A stretch of 16,411 nucleotides of DNA, taken from an archaeon UBA55. Its GTDB lineage: Archaea > Undinarchaeota > Undinarchaeia > Undinarchaeales > Undinarchaeaceae. This document shows positions 1-7,481 of the stretch, one piece after another (position 1 is the first letter of the stretch; each line of letters starts with the position of its first letter). Under the pieces are notes generated by a model. The model searched no databases. It saw nothing but the letters and a program-made list of their open reading frames with translations, and had not been told where the DNA came from. The DNA lies in the NCBI GenBank assembly GCA_002495465.1, contig DAFN01000016.1, positions 23,679 through 40,089 on the forward strand, given 5' to 3'. A program made the translations under genes and the position numbers.

Positions 1-536
1 TCAACCCCAAGCTCACGGGCAAGGTAAGCGCATACTCGGTCGCCATTAACATTTAGGGGTTCTCCATTGTGACCAATTGCGAGAGGAGGTATAACTGGAA
101 TTTTTCCTTTAGAAAGTACTGAATTTAGACCATCAGAATCTATTCTCTCAATTTTTCCGCTTTGGTCTCCTCTCAGAATATACTTTTTCTCATTTTCAAT
201 AACTTTGATGGCTTCTTTTCTTTTAGCAAAAATTATTGGGCTTTCAGCGAAGCTGACTGCATCCATACCATTAGTTTTTAGGAGTTCAACGAGTTTTGAA
301 CTTTGCTCTCTGCATACTTCCTGATGAAGCAAGATAACTTCAGAGTCAGTATATCTGCACTTTATTCCGCTGACCGAATATACCCAGCGTGGCTCTTTTC
401 CGAGCCTCTCCTTAGTTAGTTTGTCAACTTGGGGACCGCTTCCATGAACGACAATAAAATCTTTATAGTTTGCAAGGTCTTTTACAATTTCCTCGCTCTG
501 GCTCAAAACACTACCACCGATTTTGACTATGAACAT
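1..536 (-). CDS. lysZ: LysZ/ArgB-type [LysW]-aminoadipate/glutamate kinase, partial (3' end outside window)
   Basis: Amino-acid kinase family enzyme that phosphorylates the side-chain carboxyl of alpha-aminoadipate (lysine) or glutamate (arginine) while the substrate is held on the carrier LysW. About 178 residues are visible. The N-terminal KIGGS loop, the glycine-rich VHGSG loop (families often have HGGG) and an LNVNGD motif late in the visible part mark the family. The ATG at 536 lies one base after the stop of the reductase gene, and no Shine-Dalgarno is visible, so translation probably depends on coupling. It is fourth in lysW-lysX-lysY-lysZ order. Substrate choice between lysine and arginine cannot be read from this piece; single-set archaea often use one enzyme for both. 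The C-terminal part lies left of position 1. Confidence 0.88.
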   Translation of the reverse strand, partial: MFIVKIGGSVLSQSEEIVKDLANYKDFIVVHGSGPQVDKLTKERLGKEPRWVYSVSGIKCRYTDSEVILLHQEVCREQSSKLVELLKTNGMDAVSFAESPIIFAKRKEAIKVIENEKKYILRGDQSGKIERIDSDGLNSVLSKGKIPVIPPLAIGHNGEPLNVNGDRVCAYLARELGV

Positions 537-537
537 C

Positions 538-1530
538 CTACGCTGGATATAGAGGCAGTGCTTCCAATCCAGTCTCCTCCTTTAATCCAAACATCAAGTT
601 CATGCACTGGATAGCCTGTCCGGATGCGCCTTTAACAAGATTGTCGATAGCGGAGAATACTACTGTTCTTTTGTGCTCTTCATCAGTCACGACACCGATA
701 TCGCAGTAGTTTGAGCCGACAACATATTTTGGATTTGGAAGGAATTTTGGATCCTTTGGTGTAATTCTGATGAAGGGAGAATCTTTGTAGAAATCTCTGT
801 AGAGTTTTGAAACATCTTCAGAAAAATCGGGTATGTGGCAGGTCGCCAGGATTCCTCTGACTAAATCAACCGCATGAGCTGTCATTGAAACCTCAAAGCC
901 GGTTTCCTGTTTAATTTCCTCTTGGTGTCTGTGGCTGGTGGGAGCGTAAGGACGAACGTTCCCTGCTCTGGCAGGATAGTGAGTTCCTGCATTTCCTGTA
1001 GATCCGGCAGCTGAGCCTCCGACTTTTACATCGATAATTGCTTTGTCAGCCTTTCCTTGAAGAGGAGCTAGAGCTAAGATACCTGCAGTTGCTTCACATC
1101 CCGTTCCTGAAACAAAATCTGCTTTCTTAATTTCTTCACGGTGAAGCTCAGGAAGTCCGTACACTGCTTTCTCAATAAGATTTGGAGCAGTGTGCTTTGC
1201 TCCGTAGGTTTTTTCCCAAATTTTGATGTCTTTAAGCCTGAAATCTGCGCTCAGGTCAATAACCTTAACACCAGTTTCTAGAAGTTCCGGGACTTTTTCC
1301 ATTGAAGCGGTATGAGGCAGAGCTAAAAATACAACATCTGCGTCTGCATCTTTTGTGTATTCAGTAAATCTTAGATTCAGATTTCGCATGCTGGGATGAG
1401 CCTTCCAGACGGATTTTCCAAGATACTTCCTGGATGTGATAGCGCTTATTTCGATATCAGGATGGCTATCAAGAATCCTTATTAAGTCCGCTCCTGTGTA
1501 ACCAGATGCGCCAATAATTGCTGCTTTCAT
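538..1530 (-). CDS. lysY: LysY/ArgC-type [LysW]-aminoadipyl/glutamyl phosphate reductase
   Basis: NADPH-dependent reductase that converts the carrier-bound acyl phosphate made by LysZ to a semialdehyde. The 330 residues match full family length. The N-terminal Rossmann motif GASGYTGADL begins at about residue 7, and the catalytic cysteine is in SGTGCEATAG in the middle of the protein. The genetic context with lysW and lysX points to the carrier-protein pathway rather than N-acetylglutamate metabolism, although the fold is that of ArgC. The ATG overlaps the lysX stop as ATGA, and the stop is one base from the lysZ start, so the genes are translationally coupled. It probably serves lysine, arginine or both. 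Confidence 0.9.
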   Translation of the reverse strand: MKAAIIGASGYTGADLIRILDSHPDIEISAITSRKYLGKSVWKAHPSMRNLNLRFTEYTKDADADVVFLALPHTASMEKVPELLETGVKVIDLSADFRLKDIKIWEKTYGAKHTAPNLIEKAVYGLPELHREEIKKADFVSGTGCEATAGILALAPLQGKADKAIIDVKVGGSAAGSTGNAGTHYPARAGNVRPYAPTSHRHQEEIKQETGFEVSMTAHAVDLVRGILATCHIPDFSEDVSKLYRDFYKDSPFIRITPKDPKFLPNPKYVVGSNYCDIGVVTDEEHKRTVVFSAIDNLVKGASGQAIQCMNLMFGLKEETGLEALPLYPA

Positions 1531-2369
1531 TTCCGTGCCTTCTCCACGACGTAGTCAATTACCTTTTTAGGGATATCAACGCCAGTCGGTTCAACAGAAT
1601 TTTTGAATTCCATTGTATAATTAACTTCATTCATCATTAAGCCATCTTTTCCTTCGAAAACATCCATTGCAAGAACTCCGCCACCGACTGCCTCTGCCGA
1701 TTTGAGACAAATTTCATTTAATTCCTCAGTAATTTCGCAATTTCTGGCGATTGCTCCGCGGGAAGTGTTAGTAATCCAGTGCTCTGATTCCCTGTAAATG
1801 GCTGCAATAGTGTCATCACCGACTACGAAGGCTCTTATATCTCTGCCAGGCTTCTCTATGTATTCCTGAATGTAGAAAATTGAGTGCATATATTCTCCAA
1901 GAACTTTTTTGTGCTCAAGAACTGCTTCCGCAGCATCTTTGTCATTGAGTTTTGCGCACATTCTTGCCCATGAACCAGTTACAGGTTTTATGACGCAGGG
2001 CCAGCCAAGCTCTTCCATAGCCTGGATAGCTGTTTCTTCTGTCAGAGCAACCCTTGTTTTAGGTGTTGGAATATTATGGTTCTCAAGTGCTAGTGAAGTA
2101 TATGCTTTGTCACCGCAGACCGTGGCAACATCAAAGGTGTTTACAGTGGGAATTCCGTAACTCTGGAAGAATTTTAGCGCATATAATGCGCGGGAATGAC
2201 TCACACTTCTTTCTAGTAAGATATCTATTCCAAAGTCTTGCTTCTCCAGACTCAAGTTTAGCTCTTTGTCATCTATCTTGACGATTTCTAAATTCCTTTT
2301 TCTCATCTCCTCTAGGAGCAGTTTTTCATCCTGCCTTATCTTGGAGTAGAGAAAGCCTACACGTAGCAT
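1527..2369 (-). CDS. lysX: LysX/ArgX, LysW--alpha-aminoadipate (or glutamate) ligase, ATP-grasp
   Basis: ATP-grasp ligase that joins the amino group of alpha-aminoadipate or glutamate to the C-terminal residue side chain of LysW, the first committed step. The 280-residue length fits the family. Visible family features are GDKAYTSLALE, PCVIKPVTGSW (ATP lysine), the FYIQEYI strand, EHWITNTSRGA in the substrate region and the metal-binding MNEVNYTMEFKN near the C terminus. The ATG at 2369 directly follows the lysW TAA with no gap. The codons for the Trp-Gly of the LysW tail supply a GGGGA sequence that can act as its ribosome site. The next gene overlaps by 4 nt. I cannot tell LysX from ArgX by motif with confidence. 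The partner carrier here ends in Gln, which bears directly on this enzyme's chemistry. Confidence 0.92.
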   Translation of the reverse strand: MLRVGFLYSKIRQDEKLLLEEMRKRNLEIVKIDDKELNLSLEKQDFGIDILLERSVSHSRALYALKFFQSYGIPTVNTFDVATVCGDKAYTSLALENHNIPTPKTRVALTEETAIQAMEELGWPCVIKPVTGSWARMCAKLNDKDAAEAVLEHKKVLGEYMHSIFYIQEYIEKPGRDIRAFVVGDDTIAAIYRESEHWITNTSRGAIARNCEITEELNEICLKSAEAVGGGVLAMDVFEGKDGLMMNEVNYTMEFKNSVEPTGVDIPKKVIDYVVEKARK

Positions 2370-2534
2370 TTATTGTCCCCAATCTTCGCCTTCAACTTCA
2401 GCGACTCTTAGTTCTCCCTTTTCAGCATTGACTACTTCTAGCTCGACACCGCATTCTGGGCAGTCGATGACTTCTCCTTTTTCAAGGCCTGCTGGAAGAC
2501 TTATTTCTGCTTCACATTCGATGCATTTGGTCAT
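2370..2534 (-). CDS. lysW: LysW/ArgW amino-group carrier protein, 54 aa, with C-terminal Gln
   Basis: Small acidic zinc protein that carries biosynthetic intermediates of lysine and/or arginine and shields their amino group. It is 54 residues long, the same as the characterised Thermus carrier. Four zinc ligands are visible: C4 and C7 (CIEC), C25 and C28 (CPEC). The tail is acidic and ends E50-D51-W52-G53-Q54. In the known family the tail is EDWGE and the gamma-carboxyl of the last Glu is the attachment point; here the last codon is CAA (Gln), read directly from positions 2373-2375 of the opposite strand. A strong ribosome site precedes the ATG. It is the first gene of the lys operon. The identity is secure; the terminal residue is the odd point. 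Confidence 0.93.
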   Translation of the reverse strand: MTKCIECEAEISLPAGLEKGEVIDCPECGVELEVVNAEKGELRVAEVEGEDWGQ

Positions 2535-2538
2535 TTTT

Positions 2539-2547
2539 ACCTCCTTT
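2539..2547 (-). promoter_or_regulatory. Strong Shine-Dalgarno of lysW
   Basis: AAAGGAGGT lies four bases before the lysW ATG and is a near-perfect anti-16S match. It is the strongest ribosome site in the window and implies that lysW has a 5' leader, unlike many neighbouring genes that look leaderless. Confidence 0.85.
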
Positions 2548-2560
2548 GAATAAAATTTGC

Positions 2561-2598
2561 TTAGAGTGAAAAGGTTTGAAAAACATAGAACACTCTAA
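2561..2598. repeat. 8-bp inverted repeat upstream of lysW
   Basis: TTAGAGTG (2561-2568) and CACTCTAA (2591-2598) are perfect inverted copies with centres 30 bp apart, about three helical turns. They lie 27-64 bp upstream of the lysW start, where a leadered promoter would sit. A smaller pair, ACTAG (2600-2604) and CTAGT (2611-2615), follows. This could be an operator for a lysine-responsive regulator such as an Lrp/LysM-type protein, or a leader hairpin. No regulator gene is visible nearby. Confidence 0.4.
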
Positions 2599-2673
2599 AA
2601 CTAGCTGATTCTAGTATCGCTTTGATTTAGATATTTCTGAACGCATTTGCTTCCCCTGAACCTAGTTACTATT

Positions 2674-2682
2674 ATATTTAAA
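2674..2682 (+). promoter_or_regulatory. TATA box of rnhB, likely leaderless
   Basis: ATATTTAAA ends 22 bp before the rnhB ATG at 2705, and no ribosome site is seen between them. This spacing puts the archaeal transcription start at or within a few bases of the ATG. Confidence 0.55.
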
Positions 2683-2704
2683 CTATTCCATTAAAGTATG
2701 CGAT

Positions 2705-3364
2705 ATGACCAGGATTCTTGGAGTGGACGAAGCTGGGAGGGGTGCTGTGATAGGACCTTTAATTGTTGCCGGAGCTCTTATTGATGAGAAAGATGAGGGG
2801 AAACTAATAGAAATTGGAGTTAAGGATTCTAAGTTGCTTACTCATAAAAGAAGGGGTGAATTACACCAGCAATTAGGTCAAATTCTCGCAGAATCTAGGC
2901 TTGAAGTAATTTCTGCGGCAGAAATTGATAGTTCTAAAGAAGAAGGAATAAATCTCAATGAGCTCGAAGCAATTAAAAGTTCTGAAATAATAAATAATCT
3001 CAAACCAGACACCGCCTTTATTGATGCAGTTGATACTACTCCTTTAAAATATAAAGGAAGACTTGCGAATCACCTTAGTGTTGATCCAAAACTTGTTATT
3101 GAGCACAAGGCGGATTCGACATATCCGATAGTAAGTGCTGCCTCAATACTTGCAAAAGAAGCGAGAGAGGATGCTATTTCTGAATTGAAGAAGAAAGTAG
3201 GCGATTTTGGAAGTGGTTATCCTAGTGATCCATTAACGAAAGAGTTTTTAACACGCTGGCTCAATGAACATAATAGCTTCCCTACATGGGTTAGGCATAG
3301 TTGGAAAACTATTTCTACGAAATTGGGAAATAAGACGCAGAAAAATTTAGAGGAGTATAAATGA
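2705..3364 (+). CDS. rnhB: Ribonuclease HII, archaeal type
   Basis: Endonuclease that cleaves the RNA strand of RNA-DNA hybrids and removes misincorporated ribonucleotides. The 219-residue length is usual for archaea. GVDEAGRG at residues 6-13 supplies the first two acidic residues (D8, E9), FIDAVD near residue 105 the third, and KADSTYP near residue 135 the fourth, followed by the VSAASILAKEARE helix. The start is the first ATG, about 25 nt after a TATA box, with no ribosome site, so the message looks leaderless. It heads a plus-strand run with a small membrane protein (ATGA overlap) and aspS. Confidence 0.95.
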   Translation: MTRILGVDEAGRGAVIGPLIVAGALIDEKDEGKLIEIGVKDSKLLTHKRRGELHQQLGQILAESRLEVISAAEIDSSKEEGINLNELEAIKSSEIINNLKPDTAFIDAVDTTPLKYKGRLANHLSVDPKLVIEHKADSTYPIVSAASILAKEAREDAISELKKKVGDFGSGYPSDPLTKEFLTRWLNEHNSFPTWVRHSWKTISTKLGNKTQKNLEEYK

Positions 3365-3627
3365 AATTTGGTATAGAACAAAAAACCGCACTGATTCACG
3401 TTGGGCTTGGAGCTATTGTAGGTTTTACTTCTAATTTAATGGGAGGAGGACTAACAAGTGTTCTTGTTGCAATCATTTTTCTTGCTGTATCATCCCAGCT
3501 TAGTTCTAGACTTATACCAACACTTTATCCTGAAGTAGATTATAATAAAAAATGGTGGCTGGCTAATGCCCTATACCCCTTTGTAAGCTTCTGGCTGTTT
3601 ACGTGGGTTCTTCTCTTCAATATCTAA
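3361..3627 (+). CDS. Small membrane protein, three predicted helices, unknown function
   Basis: I do not recognise this 88-residue protein. Three hydrophobic segments are visible at about residues 11-28, 30-50 and 66-88. The first two are joined by a glycine-rich MGGG turn, and a charged loop with YPEVDYNKKWW precedes the third. It has no signal peptidase site and no cysteines. The ATG overlaps the rnhB stop as ATGA, with AGGAG at 3351-3355 five bases ahead, and its TAA overlaps the aspS ATG as TAATG. It is therefore certainly translated with its neighbours. The linkage to rnhB and aspS may be mere operon packing. Confidence 0.75.
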   Translation: MKFGIEQKTALIHVGLGAIVGFTSNLMGGGLTSVLVAIIFLAVSSQLSSRLIPTLYPEVDYNKKWWLANALYPFVSFWLFTWVLLFNI

Positions 3628-4940
3628 TGGACTTGGACAATATAGGAAAGCTCAGAAAGACGCATTATGCTGCTGAAATAGTTCCGACTCTGGACGGAAA
3701 GGATACTGTGCTTATGGGTTGGGCAAGAGAAATACGACTTCTAGGGAATTTGGTATTTGTAGTTCTTGCTGATAGAAGCGGGGATTGCCAGGTAACTTTT
3801 CTTCCGAAGACAACGAAGGTATTTGAAAGGGCTCAGAAGCTGAACCGAGAGGATGTAATTGCAATTAAGGGGAAAGTAAAGAAGAGTGAGAAAACTACAA
3901 GAGGCGTTGAAGTCCTTGCTTCTGAAATTCTTGTTCTCAACAAGTCGAAAACTCCACTCCCATTGGAAATAACTGAAAAGACTCCTTCAGACCTTGATAC
4001 ACGGCTGAACTCTAGAGTTCTTGACCTACGGAAGCCCAGGAATATTGCTGTTTTCAAGATAAGAAACCAGATTCTTGAATCTGCCAGAGAATACTTCACA
4101 GAGCAGGGATTTATGGAAATTGAATCTCCGAAAATAATTGCATCAGCTTCAGAAGGGGGAGCAGCACTTTTTCCGGTGTCATATTATGATAAAGAAGCAT
4201 TTCTGAGGCAGAGCCCTCAGCTGTATAAAGAACTGATGACAGCTTGTTTTGAAAGAGTCTTTGAGATAGGACATGTTTTCAGAGCGGAACCGTCTGATAC
4301 AATACACCACCTTTCTGAAGTTACACAGATGGATATTGAGATGGCTTTTGCAACAGAAGAAGATACTTGGGAAATTTTAGAGGGACTTATAAATAGAATC
4401 TACTCAGATATTTCAAAAAAGCAGAAAGATGCGCTTGGAGTGCTTGGACAAAAAATAAAGGTTCCGAAAATACCGTTTAAAAAAATGAGTTATGATGACG
4501 CAGTTAATCTTCTAAATAAGAAAGGAACAAAATTCAAGTGGGGAGATGATACAAGTCGTGAACAGGAAAAAATGCTGACAGACCACAGTAAGGGTCCAGT
4601 TATTGTTCATGATTATCCAATGGAGATGAAACCTTTCTACATAGCACAGCATGAAAATAATCCTAAGCTCTCCTATGGATTTGACCTTCTTATTGACGGT
4701 ATTGAAATCTGCTCAGGTGGAAGAAGAATTCACGAAGCAGAGCAGTATATTGAAAACCTTAAGGCGAAGGACCTAAATCCAGATAGCTTCGCTGATATAA
4801 TAAAATTCTACGAATATGGAATGCCACCCCATGCGGGATGGGCGATTGGTGTTGACAGGCTTACAATGCTTATCAGCGGAGTGGACAACATAAGAGAAAC
4901 AGTTCTATTTCCGCGGGATTTGAAGAGACTCCATCCTTAG
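3627..4940 (+). CDS. aspS: Aspartyl-tRNA synthetase, archaeal type
   Basis: Class II synthetase that charges tRNA-Asp. The 437 residues lack the bacterial insertion, giving the compact archaeal/eukaryotic form. An N-terminal OB-fold (about 1-105) starts with THYAAEI and GWAREIRLLGN. The catalytic core shows LRQSPQLYK, motif 2 in VFRAEPSDT, FDLLIDGIEICSGG, and motif 3 in GVDRLTMLI with a terminal LFPRDLKRLHP. The ATG at 3627 shares its A with the preceding TAA; an in-frame codon at 3603 would extend into the upstream gene and is less likely. No ribosome site is seen, so coupling is likely. At the position where archaeal discriminating enzymes carry Trp and non-discriminating ones His (GWVW/GWVH), this protein has Arg, so tRNA-Asn specificity is open. 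Confidence 0.95.
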   Translation: MDLDNIGKLRKTHYAAEIVPTLDGKDTVLMGWAREIRLLGNLVFVVLADRSGDCQVTFLPKTTKVFERAQKLNREDVIAIKGKVKKSEKTTRGVEVLASEILVLNKSKTPLPLEITEKTPSDLDTRLNSRVLDLRKPRNIAVFKIRNQILESAREYFTEQGFMEIESPKIIASASEGGAALFPVSYYDKEAFLRQSPQLYKELMTACFERVFEIGHVFRAEPSDTIHHLSEVTQMDIEMAFATEEDTWEILEGLINRIYSDISKKQKDALGVLGQKIKVPKIPFKKMSYDDAVNLLNKKGTKFKWGDDTSREQEKMLTDHSKGPVIVHDYPMEMKPFYIAQHENNPKLSYGFDLLIDGIEICSGGRRIHEAEQYIENLKAKDLNPDSFADIIKFYEYGMPPHAGWAIGVDRLTMLISGVDNIRETVLFPRDLKRLHP

Positions 4941-4955
4941 CTGCCAAGTAAGAGA

Positions 4956-4961
4956 TTTAAA
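4956..4961 (+). promoter_or_regulatory. Probable TATA box of smc
   Basis: TTTAAA lies in the 51-nt gap after aspS and ends 31 bp before the smc ATG. That predicts a leader of about 5-10 nt, too short for a ribosome site, and none is seen. Confidence 0.4.
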
Positions 4962-4991
4962 CAAATACTAACTATAGGATTCCCTGGTACT

Positions 4992-7481
4992 ATGATAAAA
5001 CGACTAGAGCTTGAGGGTTTCAAGTCTTTTGATAAGAGATTATCTATTCCACTTTCTAAAGGATTCACAGCAGTAGTTGGTCCAAACGGCTCCGGGAAAT
5101 CAAACATAAGCGATGCTATTTGTTTTGTTCTTGGAAAGACCTCAGCAAAATCCATGCGAGCCGGAAAGCTGACTCAGTTAATTTTCAACGGAGGGAAAGG
5201 GAAAAAACCTGCAGCAAAAACGGAAGTTGCCCTGATTCTTGATAATTCTTCAAAGAAACTCCCTTATGACGAGGATGAGGTCTGCATAAGCAGAAGACTC
5301 ACCCAGAAAGGAACAATGAGTTATCGAATAAATGGGAAAAAGGTGACGAGAGCCGAGCTTGTAGATTTATTGTCATTCTCCGGTTTTGATCCAGAAGGTC
5401 ATAATATAATCCTCCAAGGAGATGTTACGAATTTTATTGACATGGATCCAATAGGGAGGCGCCAGATACTTGATGATATTTCAGGGATATCCGAATATGA
5501 TGATAAAAAGTTAAAAGCCCAAAAAGATCTCGATGTAGTAGAATCACGTGTAAAGGAGCTTATAATAGTGATGGGAGAGCGGAAGAAGCATCTGAGCGGA
5601 CTCAAGAAAGAGAGAGAGGATGCGGAAACTTATCTTTCTCTTAAAGACGAGCTCTCTGAAACTGAGGCAAATCTACTCTATACAAAGCTTAAGAATATTG
5701 AGAAGGAGGATGCCCGCTTCAAAGAGAAGTTGTCATCTGAGGAGGAAAAACTTTCCGAAGTAGAAACCGAATACTCACAGACAGGCTCAAATCTGGATAG
5801 CAAAGAAGAACACCTTTCTGATATAGATTCGAAACTCATAAAAGAAGGAGGGGAGGACCGTGTCAACATAGGGACGGAGATAGAGCACTTTATCGGGCAA
5901 ATTTCTATCAATAAAAGCAAGACTGAGTCAAAACAGTCAGAAATATCCCACCTCGACGGACTTATAGCAAAGCTTCAGTCTATGAGTGGAGAGAGGACGA
6001 GCGCGATTTGCAATACTCTGAAAGATGAGGTAGATGGAGTTTATGGAACTGTTGGCTCACTCTTTACAGTGGATCAGAAATACGCAGTAGCTATTGAATC
6101 AGCTCTTGGGAGCAGAAACAATTTTATTATTGTTGAAAATGAGGACACTGCTATAAAATGTGTCAACTTCCTGAAATCTGAAAAAATGGGAAGAGCGACC
6201 TTCCTCCCAATTAATAAGATGCGAGGTCCCAAGCCCGAGCCAAGAAGTGGAAGTGGAATAGTAGGTCCGGCCAGGAAGCTCATAAGCTGTGATGATCGCT
6301 ACAGTAATGTGTTCAGCTATGTTCTTGGAAATACCTATATTGTCAACAGTCTGAAGGAGGTACGGAGTCTCATAGGAAAGATGAGAATGGTGTCACTCGA
6401 CGGAGATGTGGCTGAGAGGAGCGGGGCAATAACTGGCGGATTTAAGAAGAGAAGGAAAACCGCTACATCAGAAATAGATGAGTACGTAAAGAGTAGGGAC
6501 AAGCTTCTGGATGAAATAGGGGAGCTACAACTGCAGACTTCTGAGATTGAAAAAGAACTGAAACATAAACAGGTACAGTCTGAGCAGCTTGGCCAGGATT
6601 TTGAAGGATTACAGAAAGAGCGGGAAACACTTCTCGAAGAGATAAGTAGCCTCAAGGTTAAAAGAGATGATTTGTCTTCCCAGCGTGACAATGCCCGAAG
6701 ATCCATTGGGGATCTCAGAATAGAAAAAGCCAGGGTAGATGCCGGACTTACTGATTTACAGATAAGTATGAAAAAATTTGAGGGTCGTGAAATGCGGGAG
6801 ATAGATGCTGACAAAATGGAGAAATCTCTTTCTACGATAAAAAGGCAGATGGAAACCTTAGAGCCTGTAAATATGAAAGCGATAGACTTATACAAAACTT
6901 CTCTTGCTGATTTTGAGTCCTTTAATGAGCGCTTTACAACCTTACAGGATGAACGAAATGCAGTTCTTAATTTCATAGAAGATATTGAGCTAAAAAAGAA
7001 AGGTGTGTTTATGAAAGTCTTCGATAAAGTCTCAGAGGAATTCAGCACAATTTTCCCCAAGCTATCTATGAAGGGAGAAGGAAGATTGTATCTTGAAAAT
7101 GAGGAGGATCCTCTTTCTGGAGGTCTGAATATAGAGGCAAGCCCCGCAGGGAAGAAAATCACAAGTCTTGAACTTCTCAGCGGAGGGGAAAAGGTTGTGA
7201 CAGCTCTGGCGTTCATCTTCGCTCTGCAGAGATACAAGCCAGCGCATTTCTATGTTCTTGATGAAGTTGATGCTGCTCTCGACCAAAACAATTCAATGCG
7301 CTTCATAAATCTTCTAACTGATATTATGAAAGATTCTCAGGTTTTGTTGGTCAGTCACAATAATGCTGTAATTAAAAAAGCGGACAGACTATTTGGTGTT
7401 TCAATGACTGAGAGAGGGACCTCCCAGCTTGTAGGTATGGAAATGGGAGAACTGGAGGAAAAGGGAGGACAGGTAAATTAA
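4992..7481 (+). CDS. smc: Chromosome segregation SMC ATPase with short coiled-coil arms
   Basis: Ring-forming ATPase that organises and segregates the chromosome with kleisin partners. Walker A GPNGSGKS is at residues 30-37. The first coiled coil runs from about 165 to 335 and the hinge from about 337 to 485 (DGVYGTVGSL near 347, GAITGGF near 478). The second coil runs to about 655 (LEPVNMKA near 623), then the C-terminal ATPase lobe with LLSGGEKVV and Walker B FYVLDEVDAALD. The head and hinge motifs are all intact, but the total is 829 residues against roughly 1,150-1,200 for typical SMC, so each arm is about half length. It has no zinc-hook CXXC, so it is not Rad50. Its TAA overlaps the scpA ATG as TAATG. 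Confidence 0.95.
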   Translation: MIKRLELEGFKSFDKRLSIPLSKGFTAVVGPNGSGKSNISDAICFVLGKTSAKSMRAGKLTQLIFNGGKGKKPAAKTEVALILDNSSKKLPYDEDEVCISRRLTQKGTMSYRINGKKVTRAELVDLLSFSGFDPEGHNIILQGDVTNFIDMDPIGRRQILDDISGISEYDDKKLKAQKDLDVVESRVKELIIVMGERKKHLSGLKKEREDAETYLSLKDELSETEANLLYTKLKNIEKEDARFKEKLSSEEEKLSEVETEYSQTGSNLDSKEEHLSDIDSKLIKEGGEDRVNIGTEIEHFIGQISINKSKTESKQSEISHLDGLIAKLQSMSGERTSAICNTLKDEVDGVYGTVGSLFTVDQKYAVAIESALGSRNNFIIVENEDTAIKCVNFLKSEKMGRATFLPINKMRGPKPEPRSGSGIVGPARKLISCDDRYSNVFSYVLGNTYIVNSLKEVRSLIGKMRMVSLDGDVAERSGAITGGFKKRRKTATSEIDEYVKSRDKLLDEIGELQLQTSEIEKELKHKQVQSEQLGQDFEGLQKERETLLEEISSLKVKRDDLSSQRDNARRSIGDLRIEKARVDAGLTDLQISMKKFEGREMREIDADKMEKSLSTIKRQMETLEPVNMKAIDLYKTSLADFESFNERFTTLQDERNAVLNFIEDIELKKKGVFMKVFDKVSEEFSTIFPKLSMKGEGRLYLENEEDPLSGGLNIEASPAGKKITSLELLSGGEKVVTALAFIFALQRYKPAHFYVLDEVDAALDQNNSMRFINLLTDIMKDSQVLLVSHNNAVIKKADRLFGVSMTERGTSQLVGMEMGELEEKGGQVN

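Noticed and set aside
3603-3626. Upstream in-frame start for aspS
   Set aside because: It would run into the membrane protein gene, and the TAATG junction with the ATG at 3627 is the usual coupling.
6335-7237. 300-codon open frame antisense to smc
   Set aside because: It lies wholly inside smc, is Ser/Phe/Arg-rich as expected for an antisense shadow of a Glu/Lys-rich coiled coil, and matches no family pattern.
4992-7481. Rad50 as an alternative to SMC, because of the short length
   Set aside because: No CXXC zinc hook is present; the hinge motifs (GVYGTV, GAITGG) and the scpA partner point to SMC.
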